Assembly (NCBI RefSeq): GCF_014644295.1
Contig: NZ_BMKK01000003.1
Location: 372,001 to 436,000 of the forward strand
Length of the DNA stretch: 64,000 bases
Direction of reading: 5' to 3'
DNA from: Emticicia aquatilis
Lineage (GTDB): Bacteria > Bacteroidota > Bacteroidia > Cytophagales > Spirosomataceae
The notes beneath the pieces are model-generated. The model was not told the DNA's origin, ran no database searches, and saw only the letters and a list, made by a program, of their open reading frames with translations. This document shows positions 25,058 to 34,486 of the stretch, in pieces (the stretch's first letter is position 1; each line of letters opens with the position of its first letter). The position numbers and the translations under genes are program-made.

Positions 25058-26203
25058 ATGAAAAAAATCAAAGTTGCCGTTGTTGGCACAGGTTTTATCG
25101 GGCCAGCTCATATCGAAGCCCTCCGTCGTTTACCAAATGTTGAAGTTTTAGGACTTTGTGAAGCAAATATTGATTTAGCGAAGGATAAAGCAGCTTCTTT
25201 GGGTATCGAACGTGCGTATATCTTTGAAGATTTATTGAAAGATTCAGAAATTGAGTGTGTACACGTTTGTACGCCAAATTTCTTGCACTATTCACAATCA
25301 AAAGCTCTTTTGTTGGCAGGAAAACACGTAGTGTGCGAAAAACCATTGGCTACTAAAATCGAAGAAGCAGAAGAATTAGTGAAATTGGCCGCTGAAACAG
25401 GTTTAGTAAATGCCGTTCACTTCAATTTGAGATATTATCCGTTGGTTCGTCAGATGAAAACTATGCGTGAAAAAGGCGATTTAGGCGAAATCTACTCAAT
25501 CATGGGTAGCTATTTGCAAGATTGGCTTTTCTACCAAACAGATTATAACTGGCGTTTAGAACCAGACAAGTCTGGCGATTCGAGAGCGATTGCTGATATT
25601 GGTTCGCACCTTTTAGATGTGACTGAGTATATTACAGGAATGAAAATTACGGAAGTAATGGCCGATTTCAATACTGTACATAAAACTCGTTTGAAGCCAT
25701 TAAAGGCCATCGAAACGTATTCGGGCAAAATGCTTGAGCCGTCTGATTACCAAGAAGTGCCAATTAATACCGAAGACCACGCAAGTGTACTTCTAAGATT
25801 CGATAACGGTGCTAAAGGAAGCGTAACGGTAAGCCAAGTTTCGGCTGGACGTAAAAACCGTTTGAACTTAGAGATTTCGGGTTCGGTAGCAAATTTTGAG
25901 TGGTGTTCAGAAAAACCAAACGAAATGTGGATTGGCAAACGTGATGGAGCTAACCAACAATTGATGAAAGACCCATCGTTATTTTATCGTGAAGCACAAA
26001 GTCTTGTGAGTTTCCCAGGTGGACATAATGAAGGATTCCCAGATACATCGAAGCAATTATTTAAGGAAGTTTATGCAGCAGTTGCAGCAGGAAAACAACC
26101 TGAAAATCCAACGTATCCAACATTTGCTGATGGTTTACGTGAATTATTGATTTGCGAAAGAATCATCGAAAGTCACCGCAAACAAGCTTGGGTTACTATC
26201 TGA
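25058..26203 (+). CDS. Gfo/Idh/MocA family oxidoreductase
   Basis: A 381-residue NAD(P)-dependent dehydrogenase. The Rossmann motif is at the N-terminus (KVAVVGTGFIGPAHIEAL) and the family signature is CEKPLA, with the catalytic Lys in EKP. The C-terminal substrate domain has GDSRAIADIGSHLLDVTEYITG. Such enzymes oxidise or isomerise sugars, inositols and related compounds. No signal peptide is present, so it is cytoplasmic. Its position after the GntR gene and deoC suggests a carbohydrate catabolic module, but the substrate is not identifiable. Confidence 0.93.
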   Translation: MKKIKVAVVGTGFIGPAHIEALRRLPNVEVLGLCEANIDLAKDKAASLGIERAYIFEDLLKDSEIECVHVCTPNFLHYSQSKALLLAGKHVVCEKPLATKIEEAEELVKLAAETGLVNAVHFNLRYYPLVRQMKTMREKGDLGEIYSIMGSYLQDWLFYQTDYNWRLEPDKSGDSRAIADIGSHLLDVTEYITGMKITEVMADFNTVHKTRLKPLKAIETYSGKMLEPSDYQEVPINTEDHASVLLRFDNGAKGSVTVSQVSAGRKNRLNLEISGSVANFEWCSEKPNEMWIGKRDGANQQLMKDPSLFYREAQSLVSFPGGHNEGFPDTSKQLFKEVYAAVAAGKQPENPTYPTFADGLRELLICERIIESHRKQAWVTI

Positions 26204-26226
26204 TAGTTTCGGAGATAGATTTATAT

Positions 26227-26264
26227 AAAAAGCGAGTTATTCCAAAAGAATAGTTCGCTTTTTT
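26227..26264. terminator. Intrinsic terminator between convergent genes
   Basis: A near-perfect stem AAAAGCGAGTTATTC/GAATAGTTCGCTTTT with a short loop, T-rich on the right. It lies between the oxidoreductase and PIN genes. Confidence 0.75.
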
Positions 26265-26291
26265 GATTTATCGAAGTTTGAAAAAGATGTA

Positions 26292-26765
26292 TTAAAATAC
26301 TCTTGTTCCGTCAGGTTTATATTTTATCAAGTTAATTTTAGTTCTTAAATGGTCAAAGTCTCCATCAGTAGTAATTAAAGTGGCTCCAGAAATTTTAGTA
26401 GTGGCCGCTATCCATAAATCATTTTTGCCCATTTTAACTGCATTTTGTCCTTGAGGTAAAGGCTGATTTAAGAGCTTATTTTGGCTGTAAGAATCTATTT
26501 CTGCATACGCTTCAAATAAAGCATTGTCCGACGCATTTATATCAAGAATAAAAATCTTATTTAGAAGTTCATTTAGCTTTTCTTTCCTTTTTTCGCCCCA
26601 ATTATTGTTTAATGCAAAAGCCATTAATTCTCCTTTAGTGACTGATGAAATCATAACTATATTTTGAGAATTAGTAATATTTAACTCATTTTCAATAATT
26701 GTAGATAATGGAGCTGAACGAAGATAGGCAACAAGAATATTAGTGTCAAATAGAAATCTCATCAT
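26292..26765 (-). CDS. PIN-domain ribonuclease (VapC-like toxin)
   Basis: A 157-residue PIN protein. The acidic active-site residues are visible: Asp7 in FLFDTNILVAYL, Glu46 in SVTKGELMAF, Asp116 in GKNDLWIAATT and Asp134/136 in LITTDGDFDHL. VapC-type toxins cleave tRNA or rRNA. The start overlaps the stop of the upstream gene (TAATG), so the two are co-translated. That partner, about 309 residues long, would have to act as the antitoxin but is far larger than normal VapB proteins. Confidence 0.88.
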   Translation of the reverse strand: MMRFLFDTNILVAYLRSAPLSTIIENELNITNSQNIVMISSVTKGELMAFALNNNWGEKRKEKLNELLNKIFILDINASDNALFEAYAEIDSYSQNKLLNQPLPQGQNAVKMGKNDLWIAATTKISGATLITTDGDFDHLRTKINLIKYKPDGTRVF

Positions 26766-27694
26766 TAATCAAGTTGGGTTAAGATTTCTTCAAAACTTTC
26801 TTCTCCTGGCCATTGACCAACTATTTCAGACAAATAATTAAAATGCTTTTTCTCACTTAATTGTCTTTTGATTTGTTGCTCAATATTTTCTGTTTTAGGA
26901 ATTTTATTGAAAAATAGATTTGATTCTTCCATTGGAAAAACACGTTCTACTTCAATGAATGAAAGTCGTGCATTGGGTTTGTAGTGTGCTGTTCCTGTTA
27001 ATGTAATGTCCTTCCCCCAATATTTGCTTATCTCTTCAGTTGAAATATCTTCTGACAAAATTCCGTTTACAAAGCCCTCATTCGTTTCTACTAAAATTCT
27101 TGAGGCACTATATTTAAGGGTGTCTAATTTTCCAGAAATTACTGCAAATTGTGCTTCTGGGATACTTTCTTGAATAGAATTGATTTTATCAAAGTCATTT
27201 TTTTTAAGGATTAATTCTGGTATACTACCTCGATTTGAAAATTGTATAGTTTCTGAATCGGTAAGAAAAAGACTTTTAAAATCACTTAATTTTTTTAATA
27301 GGGGTTTATCTACCCATTCATAGTCTTTATCTTGTTCCAATACTCCTCTAAAAGTATTCATTACCAGCGATACAGGAGTTAAGTTGGGTAATTCTTCTAA
27401 AATATTGGGATTAAAAATATCCCCTTGCCAACCACTAAGATATTTAGAAAAGGGCTCGCATTCTAATTCTAAAGCGGTATAGATATTTTCTTCATATAAA
27501 CCAGATAGGCGAATTTTAAGGGCATTAGAGATTTTTTTTGGTGGTTGTCCCATTAATTTACTAAAACCTACTAATCGTATCTGTAAAGCCCCTTTAGCGA
27601 TTGATTTTATATTTTCTGCAAGTTGAATTAATCGGTCAAATTCAATTGTACCGTTATCTTCTTCTGCACCTTGTAATTTGATGTCGTAATTCAT
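26765..27694 (-). CDS. Unrecognised partner of the PIN toxin (possible large antitoxin)
   Basis: About 309 residues from Met at 27694 (MNYDIKLQGAEEDNGTI); the frame continues to 27718. I do not recognise a known domain. It is acidic and soluble, with mixed strands and helices and no membrane segment. The C-terminus EIVGQWPGEESFEEILTQLD resembles short W-P-G-(D/E)-E tails seen in some antitoxins encoded beside PIN proteins (from memory, unverified). It is translationally coupled to the PIN gene. Confidence 0.6.
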   Translation of the reverse strand: MNYDIKLQGAEEDNGTIEFDRLIQLAENIKSIAKGALQIRLVGFSKLMGQPPKKISNALKIRLSGLYEENIYTALELECEPFSKYLSGWQGDIFNPNILEELPNLTPVSLVMNTFRGVLEQDKDYEWVDKPLLKKLSDFKSLFLTDSETIQFSNRGSIPELILKKNDFDKINSIQESIPEAQFAVISGKLDTLKYSASRILVETNEGFVNGILSEDISTEEISKYWGKDITLTGTAHYKPNARLSFIEVERVFPMEESNLFFNKIPKTENIEQQIKRQLSEKKHFNYLSEIVGQWPGEESFEEILTQLD

Positions 27695-27825
27695 TATTAT
27701 AATTAGAGTAATAAACAATAATATTAGATAACCACTATAATAACAAATTCTTTACCAATAATATTTCAAAATAAAGTTTATTTATTGAATTATTTGAGGC
27801 AATCTTTGTTAAAATCCCCACAAAA

Positions 27826-27856
27826 AAAGCGAACCATTCACCGAACAGTTCGCTTT
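27826..27856 (-). terminator. Intrinsic terminator of purH
   Basis: Stem AAAGCGAAC/GTTCGCTTT (27826-27834, 27848-27856). On the minus strand it is followed by a T run, 20 nt after the purH stop codon. Confidence 0.75.
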
Positions 27857-27876
27857 CCATTAACAAAAAATAGTTA

Positions 27877-29397
27877 TTAATGTAAGAAGTGTCTCACGCC
27901 AGTCATGACCATCGAAAGACCGTTTGCATTACAATAATCAATCGAATCTTTATCACGGATTGAGCCACCTGGTTGAACAACCGTTGTGATACCTGCTTGG
28001 TGAGCAATCTCTACACAATCAGCAAATGGGAAGAACGCTTCCGAAGCCATTGCTGCTCCGTTAAGGTCGAAACCAAAGGTTTTTGCTTTGTCGATTGCTT
28101 GTTTCAAAGCATCAACACGTGAAGTTTGACCAACTCCACAAGCCAACATTTGGCCATCTTTTGCTAATACTACGTTGTTAGATTTCAAGTGCTTACAAAT
28201 CTTCAAAGCAAATTCTAAAGCCTTAACTTCGCTTTCGCTTGGGGCTTTTTCGGTTGCTACCGTAAAGTCTTTCGCAGTTTCAATCGAATTGTCTTTATCT
28301 TGTTCCAAAACTCCATTTAAAAGCGTTTTGAATTGTTTTTTGCTAACTTCAACTGGCTTTCTGATTAACAAACGACGGTCTTTTTTCTTTGTTAAAATTT
28401 CCAAAGCATCGGCATCAAAACTCGGAGCGATGAGGATTTCAAAGAAAAGTTTGTGTAGTTCTTCGGCAGTTGCCAAATCTACATTAGAATTTGTGATGAT
28501 TACACCACCAAAAGCCGAAACAGGGTCGCAAGCTAAGGCGTTCACGTAGGCTTCTTTAGCCGTTGGGGCAGTAGCTACACCGCAAGCATTGTTATGCTTC
28601 ACGATTACAAATGAAGTTTCGGTAAATTCATCCATCAAACGTACGCACGATTCTACGTCCATGAGGTTATTATATGATAATTCTTTCCCATGAATTTGCT
28701 CAAACATCGCATCTAAATCACCGTAGAAAGTAGCCGCTTGGTGCGGGTTTTCGCCGTAACGAAGGACTTTTTTAGGCAATAAATCAAAACTTTGAGTTGA
28801 AGTATAAACATCATCAGCAAAGTAGTTATGAATAGCTGTATCGTAGCTCGAACTCATCTGGAATCCTTCTTTTGCGTAACGACGACGGTCAGAAAGGTCA
28901 GTTGCACAGCCTTTTTCTTTCAAAATTTCAAAAACATCGTCGTATTGGTCACGTGACGAAACTATCAATACATCATTGAAGTTTTTGGCCGCTCCACGAA
29001 TCAACGAAATACCGCCGATGTCGATTTTTTCAATAATATCTTCTTCGTCTGCTCCCGAAGCAACCGTTTCTGTAAAAGGATACAAATCAACAATCACCAA
29101 GTCGATTGACGGAATCTCAAATTGAGCGGCAGTTTGCACATCGCCTTCGTTGTCACGGCGGTAAAGAATTCCACCAAATACTTTCGGATGAAGCGTTTTT
29201 ACACGTCCACCAAAAATGGAAGGGTAGCTTGTAAGGTCTTCAACGGCCGTTACTGGAATGCCCAAATCTTCAACGAATTTTTGTGTTCCACCAGTCGAAA
29301 AAATTTGAACATCGTGTTCGTGAAGCAACTGTACGATTTTATCTAAACCGTCTTTGTAATAAACCGAAATAAGTGCCGATTTGATTTTCTTGGTCAT
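27877..29397 (-). CDS. purH: Bifunctional AICAR formyltransferase/IMP cyclohydrolase
   Basis: A 506-residue bifunctional enzyme for the last two steps of IMP synthesis. The N-terminal MGS-like cyclohydrolase domain (residues 1-195) shows ISVYYKDGLDKIVQLL, IFSTGGTQKFVEDLGI and GGRVKTLHPKVFGGIL. The AICAR transformylase domain follows with LRYGENPHQAATFYGD, VKHNNACGVA and CKHLKSNNVVLAKD, and ends ADCVEIAHQAGITTVVQPGG. It is monocistronic with a TAAATTTG -7-like box on the minus strand (29486-29493). Confidence 0.96.
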   Translation of the reverse strand: MTKKIKSALISVYYKDGLDKIVQLLHEHDVQIFSTGGTQKFVEDLGIPVTAVEDLTSYPSIFGGRVKTLHPKVFGGILYRRDNEGDVQTAAQFEIPSIDLVIVDLYPFTETVASGADEEDIIEKIDIGGISLIRGAAKNFNDVLIVSSRDQYDDVFEILKEKGCATDLSDRRRYAKEGFQMSSSYDTAIHNYFADDVYTSTQSFDLLPKKVLRYGENPHQAATFYGDLDAMFEQIHGKELSYNNLMDVESCVRLMDEFTETSFVIVKHNNACGVATAPTAKEAYVNALACDPVSAFGGVIITNSNVDLATAEELHKLFFEILIAPSFDADALEILTKKKDRRLLIRKPVEVSKKQFKTLLNGVLEQDKDNSIETAKDFTVATEKAPSESEVKALEFALKICKHLKSNNVVLAKDGQMLACGVGQTSRVDALKQAIDKAKTFGFDLNGAAMASEAFFPFADCVEIAHQAGITTVVQPGGSIRDKDSIDYCNANGLSMVMTGVRHFLH

Positions 29398-29550
29398 TTT
29401 GGAATGATTTTTGCAGTATTACTAATACAGATATGTTTGATGCCCGTGCCAAGTTTTGAGCAGCGAGTCATAAATATTGAAAGTGCAAATTTAATGCTTT
29501 TTCTTGATAACCCAGTACTTGACCTAAAAACATTAAAAAAATAGCAATAA

Positions 29551-30066
29551 ATGATTAAAAAGTGTGTGCTGTTGGCTATTTGTGTACTGTTTTCAAAAAG
29601 AGAAATTTTTGCACAATCTCAGAATAATACAAATTTGAGAAATCAATATTTGGGGGTTAGGTATAAAGATTATCGAGAGTTGCGAGAGCTTACGAAGGTA
29701 AATAGCAATATGATTAACCTTCATTACGGAATTGCCTTAATGAAGAAAGAGGATAAACATTTTCTTTTTTTATCAAGATTCGAAAACTCCGAAAACCATT
29801 CGGATGATTTTCAATTAAAGGTGATTGACATTAAAGAGATTCCGAAATTTAATGAGTTTTATCACTGTGTATCGGTAAAAGGGTGTTCGCAAAATGGTAA
29901 AAACGACCCAACGCTTTTTGCATTGGCAGTCATTGAGCCTCAAAAGTATCTTACAAAAATAGTAAAGGTTTGGAAGCTCGATAAGCCTACGGGTAAAATT
30001 TTAGATTATACGAGTTCGGGTGTGAAGTGTATTAATCACAGCCAATTGGCATTAGTAAGTGAGTAA
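29551..30066 (+). CDS. Hypothetical secreted protein
   Basis: A 171-residue protein with a cleavable signal peptide (MIKKCVLLAICVLFS...FAQS). I recognise no domain. The mature part is charged and strand-rich, with two cysteines in SVKGCSQNG and GVKCINHS that could form a disulphide. It stands alone between purH (divergent) and the cobalamin adenosyltransferase gene (convergent). Confidence 0.6.
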   Translation: MIKKCVLLAICVLFSKREIFAQSQNNTNLRNQYLGVRYKDYRELRELTKVNSNMINLHYGIALMKKEDKHFLFLSRFENSENHSDDFQLKVIDIKEIPKFNEFYHCVSVKGCSQNGKNDPTLFALAVIEPQKYLTKIVKVWKLDKPTGKILDYTSSGVKCINHSQLALVSE

Positions 30067-30180
30067 TCTTAGCAAAGTAGCGGAGGAGGCTTACTCCTCG
30101 CTACTGAGCGTTTCTATACGGGGTGCAGGTTGTCCGAAAGGCGGCTTGCATCTTTTTTTATATCGAGAAGAAAGAAAAAT

Positions 30181-30215
30181 TATCCATTCTCCATTATCAA
30201 TTCTACATTAAACAC
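30181..30215. repeat. Degenerate heptamer array (5 units)
   Basis: Reads TATCCAT, TCTCCAT, TATCAAT, TCTACAT, TAAACAC. It overlaps the stop codon of the adenosyltransferase gene (30208-30210). Confidence 0.65.
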
Positions 30216-30759
30216 GTGGTTTCCATGCTACTTCTTCGCTGCCTAATTCCTGAGTCATTTTTCGTGAAAGTACAAAAAGATAATCCGAAAGGCGATTTAA
30301 GTATTTTATAATCAACGGATTAACTTCTTCTTCGTGCGAAAGTCGAATACTCAGACGCTCTGCCCGACGGCAAACCGTGCGAGCAACGTGCGTGTAAGAA
30401 ACCGACTGATGTCCACCTGGCAAAACAAACGCTCTGAGTGGCGGGATTTCAGCATCCATCAAATCCATTTGTTTTTCGAGTAGCTCAATATCTTCATCCA
30501 AAAGGTCAGGAATTTTCTTTCTCCGAACCTGTTCTGGCTCGGATGCTAAATCAGAACCAATCGTAAATAATCGGTCTTGAATTTCCTTCAAAATTTCTTT
30601 TCTCGATTCGTTGATTGCTTGGTCACGTACCAACCCAATCCACGAATTGAGTTCATCAACCGTACCGTAAGTTTCGATTTTCAAATCTGCTTTGCTGATT
30701 CGAGTACCGCCAACCAACGAAGTTGTACCAGCATCACCTGTTTTTGTGTATATTTTCAT
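30208..30759 (-). CDS. Cob(I)alamin adenosyltransferase, PduO type
   Basis: A 183-residue ATP:corrinoid adenosyltransferase of the PduO/MMAB family, which makes adenosylcobalamin. It has the N-terminal ATP-binding loop KIYTKTGDAGTTSLVGG, the YGTVDELNSWIGL helix and the C-terminal RTVCRRAERLSIRL and YLNRLSDYLFVLSR helices. The five-helix bundle is complete. No other cobalamin genes or cobalamin riboswitch are visible nearby, so it probably serves salvage for adenosylcobalamin-dependent enzymes elsewhere. Confidence 0.94.
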   Translation of the reverse strand: MKIYTKTGDAGTTSLVGGTRISKADLKIETYGTVDELNSWIGLVRDQAINESRKEILKEIQDRLFTIGSDLASEPEQVRRKKIPDLLDEDIELLEKQMDLMDAEIPPLRAFVLPGGHQSVSYTHVARTVCRRAERLSIRLSHEEEVNPLIIKYLNRLSDYLFVLSRKMTQELGSEEVAWKPRV

Positions 30760-30775
30760 TGTTTTACTTTAGAAA

Positions 30776-30808
30776 AGCTGTGGCACACTTCAAAAGTGTG
30801 CCACAGCT
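30776..30808 (-). repeat. Perfect hairpin, REP-like with possible terminator role
   Basis: A 15-bp perfect stem AGCTGTGGCACACTT/AAGTGTGCCACAGCT with a 3-nt loop. On the minus strand it is followed by TTTTC, after the gene at 30852-33335, so it may act as a terminator. Its TGTGG foot links it to the REP-like family. Confidence 0.6.
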
Positions 30809-30829
30809 ACTTTAAAAATCTCTGTTCCC

Positions 30830-30845
30830 TGAGCGAAGTCGAAGG
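30830..30845 (+). repeat. TGAGCGAAGTCGAAGG repeat
   Basis: An exact copy of a 16-bp word also found at 51403 and 51931. Here it is flanked by CCC...GG and lies just after the stop codon of the large secreted protein gene. Confidence 0.6.
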
Positions 30846-30851
30846 GAAGGG

Positions 30852-33335
30852 TTATTTTCCTGCTAAATAATCTTTATAAGTGCTACATTCTTCAATCAAT
30901 TGGTCTTCGTAGGCGGTGCTACCGAATTTGGTTTTTAAGAGATTGAAGTAAGTAGAATATTTATCTTTTTTCAAATTAACCAAAATTTGCTTGTTTTCGG
31001 CTTCTTTTTTCTTCATTTCATCTTCTGGGAGCAAGTATATGCCATCATTGAGTTTTGAAGCAATGGTATTGTATTTAATTTGCTGACAAGCTGCCGCCAA
31101 ATAACAAGCCTTAGCGGCGAGTTCGGGTTTAGGAGCGGTTTGCATGGCCTTATCGAAATAAAAGAGCGTTTTTTCGTAAGAATAATAATCATCTTGCTCA
31201 TTGATGGCATCCATGCTACTCCAACCACGACGTAGCAAAACCCAGCTATTGCCATAATAACTCATGTTGTAGCTGCCACAACCCAAAAGCATCCAGCTTT
31301 CGTAATCGCTCGGGTTTTGCTTTACTTTCTCGGCCAAAGCGGCCATTCGAGTGGCAAACGAAAGAGGAGTTACTCTCTGTTTGGCATTAGCATCTCCTTG
31401 CCCGTTTAAACTAAACGGATTTACATCTAAATATGTTTGAAAAGGCTCAGCTTGCCAATTTTTTGGCGAGATGTGTTTCCAAGCCTCAGCTGCTTGTGCG
31501 TATTGATGCTCAGACAAAGCCCTACGACCCAAAACCATATAAAGATAGTCGTTGTCAAATCCAGCTAATTTTTGCAAACGTTTATCGAAATCATTGGTAG
31601 AATTTTTTGAGAAATAATCAATCACATAAGCAATGGTTTTTGATGAAGTCGAATCTTCGATTTTGTATTGGTCTGTATTGCTCATAAACGAAGCCGTTCC
31701 GCCGTATTCGGTTTGTTTAGCTTGCTGATACGAAGCCAGAACCTTCATAATAAAAGCTTTAGCTTGATTTTCGGGCGAAGCATCAGACGAAGAACCACCT
31801 TTTTCTGCGGCATCTTTTTTACCGAAACATCCCGAAAACCAACCGAGTGATTTTGTGCTTTTGGTTTCAGAAAGTGTCGTTTTTTCTCCCAAATTTTCGG
31901 AAAATTCATCGTTTACAGGTAAACCTTCATATTTAGCGGCTAAAATTTTGCAGGCAGCATTAAAATTATTGGCCGTTCGGAATTTATCGGAGCGAGCAAA
32001 TCTTTCGAGCAATGGCATGACAGTTGCCTCCATTTTGGGCGTTACTTCGGGTGTTTCATAGATAGCCAGCATCATCTCTTGCATTGCAATTTGGTCTTTC
32101 AAACTTTGATTTTCAGTCGGAATCGCCTTAGCTTTTTGTAATAATTCGTTGGCTTTCTTGAAGTCTTTGCCAATGAATGTCAGATACGAAGCGGCGGTGT
32201 ACCAAAAAGGTGAATTTTTCAAACCATCACTTTCTGCGGCATCCAGATTAAAGGCCAATAATTGCTCGAAATAATTTTTTGCATTGCTTTTCCACTCGAC
32301 TTTTTTCAAGGAATCTACCGCCCAAAAACCGTATTGAATAGTCTCTTGATTATTGAAAAAATAATACTCGTTTTTATTAATTTCACGAGCCATCACAAAC
32401 TCCAAAAGAGGATTTTTTGTGTCTAAACTTTTGATTTTCTCAAGAAAAGGTAATCCATCTTGTAGCGGTAAAACAGCCGTTGCGGCATACAAATTAGCCT
32501 TTTCGGTGTCGTTTTTGCAGAGTTTTACGGCATCTTCGCTAAACTTTGAAGCGTATCGTAAACTCAAATAAGCTGCCGATTGGCGAGTAGGAGCGTTGAC
32601 CAGAAGTTGAGAAAAAAGATAATAAGCATTTGTCGAATCGCCAGCGTGCATGTACGCACCTGCCATGCGAGAAGCTGCCCAATCGCTGATAAATGTTTTG
32701 GTTTTTAGGGGTTTTACCAGCTTTTCGTATAAATCAATGCTTTTCTTTGGGTTGTCAGCCATATCAGCCACTTTTACGGCTTGATAGGCTAATCTTTCTT
32801 TCAAAAAGACATCATTTGTCTGAGCAAATTGAGACTGAATTTTACTTTGCAAACCCTCATAATCAATCGCTTTCTCGACTTTGGTTGTGTCTTCTTCGGC
32901 ATAAGGGGCATCAAAAGCCGTATCAATTGCTTCAATTTCTTTGGCTAAAACTAAATACTCAATGGCTTCGGTTTTCCCTTTTCTTTGCAAAGCATTGCTG
33001 AGCGCATTTCCGCCATTTTCTCCATAAGCTGGATATAATTCGACCGAAACTTCTTTTTCCGAAACACCCGCATACTCGGCCCATGCCTTTACATTGGCTT
33101 GTTGAGCTGGGTCAGCAGTGTTCACTTCGTCTGACCAATAATTATCGCCGTAGGTAAATTGAGTAGTGAAGTTGTAAGGTCGAAATTTTGCCTCATTGGC
33201 TGCACTTTCGGGCGAGAAAAAACTCTTAAACTCATCATAGTCAAACGGCATGGGGCCGCAGGCAATCAAGAATAAAATAATGAACGATTTTGTTCGATTA
33301 CTCAAACGAAGCATAGATTTCAGCGAGTTTTTCAT
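30852..33335 (-). CDS. Large secreted lipoprotein, TPR-like, unrecognised
   Basis: About 827 residues from Met at 33335 (MKNSLKSML); the frame stays open to 33446, and Met at 33314 is an alternative. A signal sequence leads to a lipobox-like LFLIACGP. The remainder is mostly alpha-helical with many short helix pairs (YYLFSQLLVNAPTRQSAAYL, AYMHAGDSTNAY), suggesting TPR-like repeats. No enzymatic motif is visible. It overlaps the 3' end of the upstream gene (33298-34311), so the two are translationally coupled and probably act together in the cell envelope. Confidence 0.65.
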   Translation of the reverse strand: MKNSLKSMLRLSNRTKSFIILFLIACGPMPFDYDEFKSFFSPESAANEAKFRPYNFTTQFTYGDNYWSDEVNTADPAQQANVKAWAEYAGVSEKEVSVELYPAYGENGGNALSNALQRKGKTEAIEYLVLAKEIEAIDTAFDAPYAEEDTTKVEKAIDYEGLQSKIQSQFAQTNDVFLKERLAYQAVKVADMADNPKKSIDLYEKLVKPLKTKTFISDWAASRMAGAYMHAGDSTNAYYLFSQLLVNAPTRQSAAYLSLRYASKFSEDAVKLCKNDTEKANLYAATAVLPLQDGLPFLEKIKSLDTKNPLLEFVMAREINKNEYYFFNNQETIQYGFWAVDSLKKVEWKSNAKNYFEQLLAFNLDAAESDGLKNSPFWYTAASYLTFIGKDFKKANELLQKAKAIPTENQSLKDQIAMQEMMLAIYETPEVTPKMEATVMPLLERFARSDKFRTANNFNAACKILAAKYEGLPVNDEFSENLGEKTTLSETKSTKSLGWFSGCFGKKDAAEKGGSSSDASPENQAKAFIMKVLASYQQAKQTEYGGTASFMSNTDQYKIEDSTSSKTIAYVIDYFSKNSTNDFDKRLQKLAGFDNDYLYMVLGRRALSEHQYAQAAEAWKHISPKNWQAEPFQTYLDVNPFSLNGQGDANAKQRVTPLSFATRMAALAEKVKQNPSDYESWMLLGCGSYNMSYYGNSWVLLRRGWSSMDAINEQDDYYSYEKTLFYFDKAMQTAPKPELAAKACYLAAACQQIKYNTIASKLNDGIYLLPEDEMKKKEAENKQILVNLKKDKYSTYFNLLKTKFGSTAYEDQLIEECSTYKDYLAGK

Positions 33336-34311
33336 TGCCATAAAAAGTGATATTCTGTTGGTCCAAATGATACAAAGCAAAGGTAAGTTTTTGACTTGAT
33401 ATTTTTTCATGCAAGGTCTTTGAGCCTTTAATAATTTCTTCGGCATTTACTTCCTCGACCCGAATCATATCGCCTTTTCTCAACGAAATTCCAAACGCCG
33501 AAGTATCGGCCAAAACAGTAAATTTATTGTCGTTTTTTTCTAAGAATTTCTTCTTACTAAGTGCTTGATTATCAATGTTATTGATGACAGTCAAGAAAAC
33601 ATTATTGCGGTAAATAATTGCCCATCTAAAAATCGGCATGACCAAATCAAGTGGGAGCGGGTATTTATCGAGGGTAGCCAAATATTGAGAAGCCGCATCG
33701 AGGTCATAAATCGAATTCCGAATTTGTGGCTTTTTCCAGTTCGACATATTATAAAACATCAACATTCCACGCTCCACGGGCGGAATGCCCGTTTTATGAG
33801 CAAATTTTATCTGATGCAGCCTAATAGTGGCCGAAAGGTGTTTTTCGGGAAAAAGTTTTTTGAATGCTCTGAGTAAATAGAAATAACGTTCACGGGTCGA
33901 AATCGTCCAATCGCAATCAAACTGGATTTCTTCAAAATTTTTGTTTTTCAGTACAGTTCGGAGGTGTTTGTTGATAAACGAAATCGTTGTATCTAATTGC
34001 TGGTCAGTGGTTTGCTTTAAAACATTGTTCGTAATAAAAACCGTCGGAATAATGGCGAGATTGCTCGGAATTTCCTCTTCAAACCTAATCGAAGCCTTCA
34101 GAATCGCTCGCCTTTTTGTGAAATCCCAATCCATATCAAAAGCCTTGAAATAGAGTTTTTTTATTTTGCACGAATCAAGCGTTTGGCGTTCGACTTCGCT
34201 GAGTCTGAAAGTTGACTTCCAATAATAAATTCCTCTTGAAACATCTTTGGGAGTAGTTTCTTTTTGGCAGGAAAGACAAAAAACAAAAGCAAAAAATAAG
34301 AAAAAACGCAT
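33298..34311 (-). CDS. Hypothetical lipoprotein, possibly TIM-barrel-like
   Basis: A 337-residue lipoprotein (lipobox FVFCLSCQKE). Segments such as IQFDCDWTISTRERYFYLLRAF and LSATIRLHQI, followed by RGMLMFYNM, suggest alternating strands and helices like a glycoside-hydrolase-type barrel (weak inference, compare DUF3142-like proteins). Near the N-terminus the stretch RLSEVERQT is encoded by a near copy of the dispersed TGAGCGAAGTCGAAGG repeat. It overlaps the following large lipoprotein gene. Confidence 0.6.
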   Translation of the reverse strand: MRFFLFFAFVFCLSCQKETTPKDVSRGIYYWKSTFRLSEVERQTLDSCKIKKLYFKAFDMDWDFTKRRAILKASIRFEEEIPSNLAIIPTVFITNNVLKQTTDQQLDTTISFINKHLRTVLKNKNFEEIQFDCDWTISTRERYFYLLRAFKKLFPEKHLSATIRLHQIKFAHKTGIPPVERGMLMFYNMSNWKKPQIRNSIYDLDAASQYLATLDKYPLPLDLVMPIFRWAIIYRNNVFLTVINNIDNQALSKKKFLEKNDNKFTVLADTSAFGISLRKGDMIRVEEVNAEEIIKGSKTLHEKISSQKLTFALYHLDQQNITFYGNEKLAEIYASFE

Positions 34312-34486
34312 GACTTGGGTTTCGGAATGAGTTTGTAAAGATACAACAAATTAGTTTTTTCAATAAAAATCAAATTCTCTCGAATCTCTGCCCTAACTTT
34401 GCACCCGAAAACAATCGCCCAAAACAGGCGGTTTTCAGTAAAATACCTTAGTAGTTAATAACGGATAAGTGATGAAATTGTGATTT

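Noticed and set aside
30760-30851. Cobalamin riboswitch upstream of the adenosyltransferase gene
   Set aside because: The region holds only a perfect hairpin and the TGAGCGAAG repeat; no B12-box-like sequence is present and the gap is too short.
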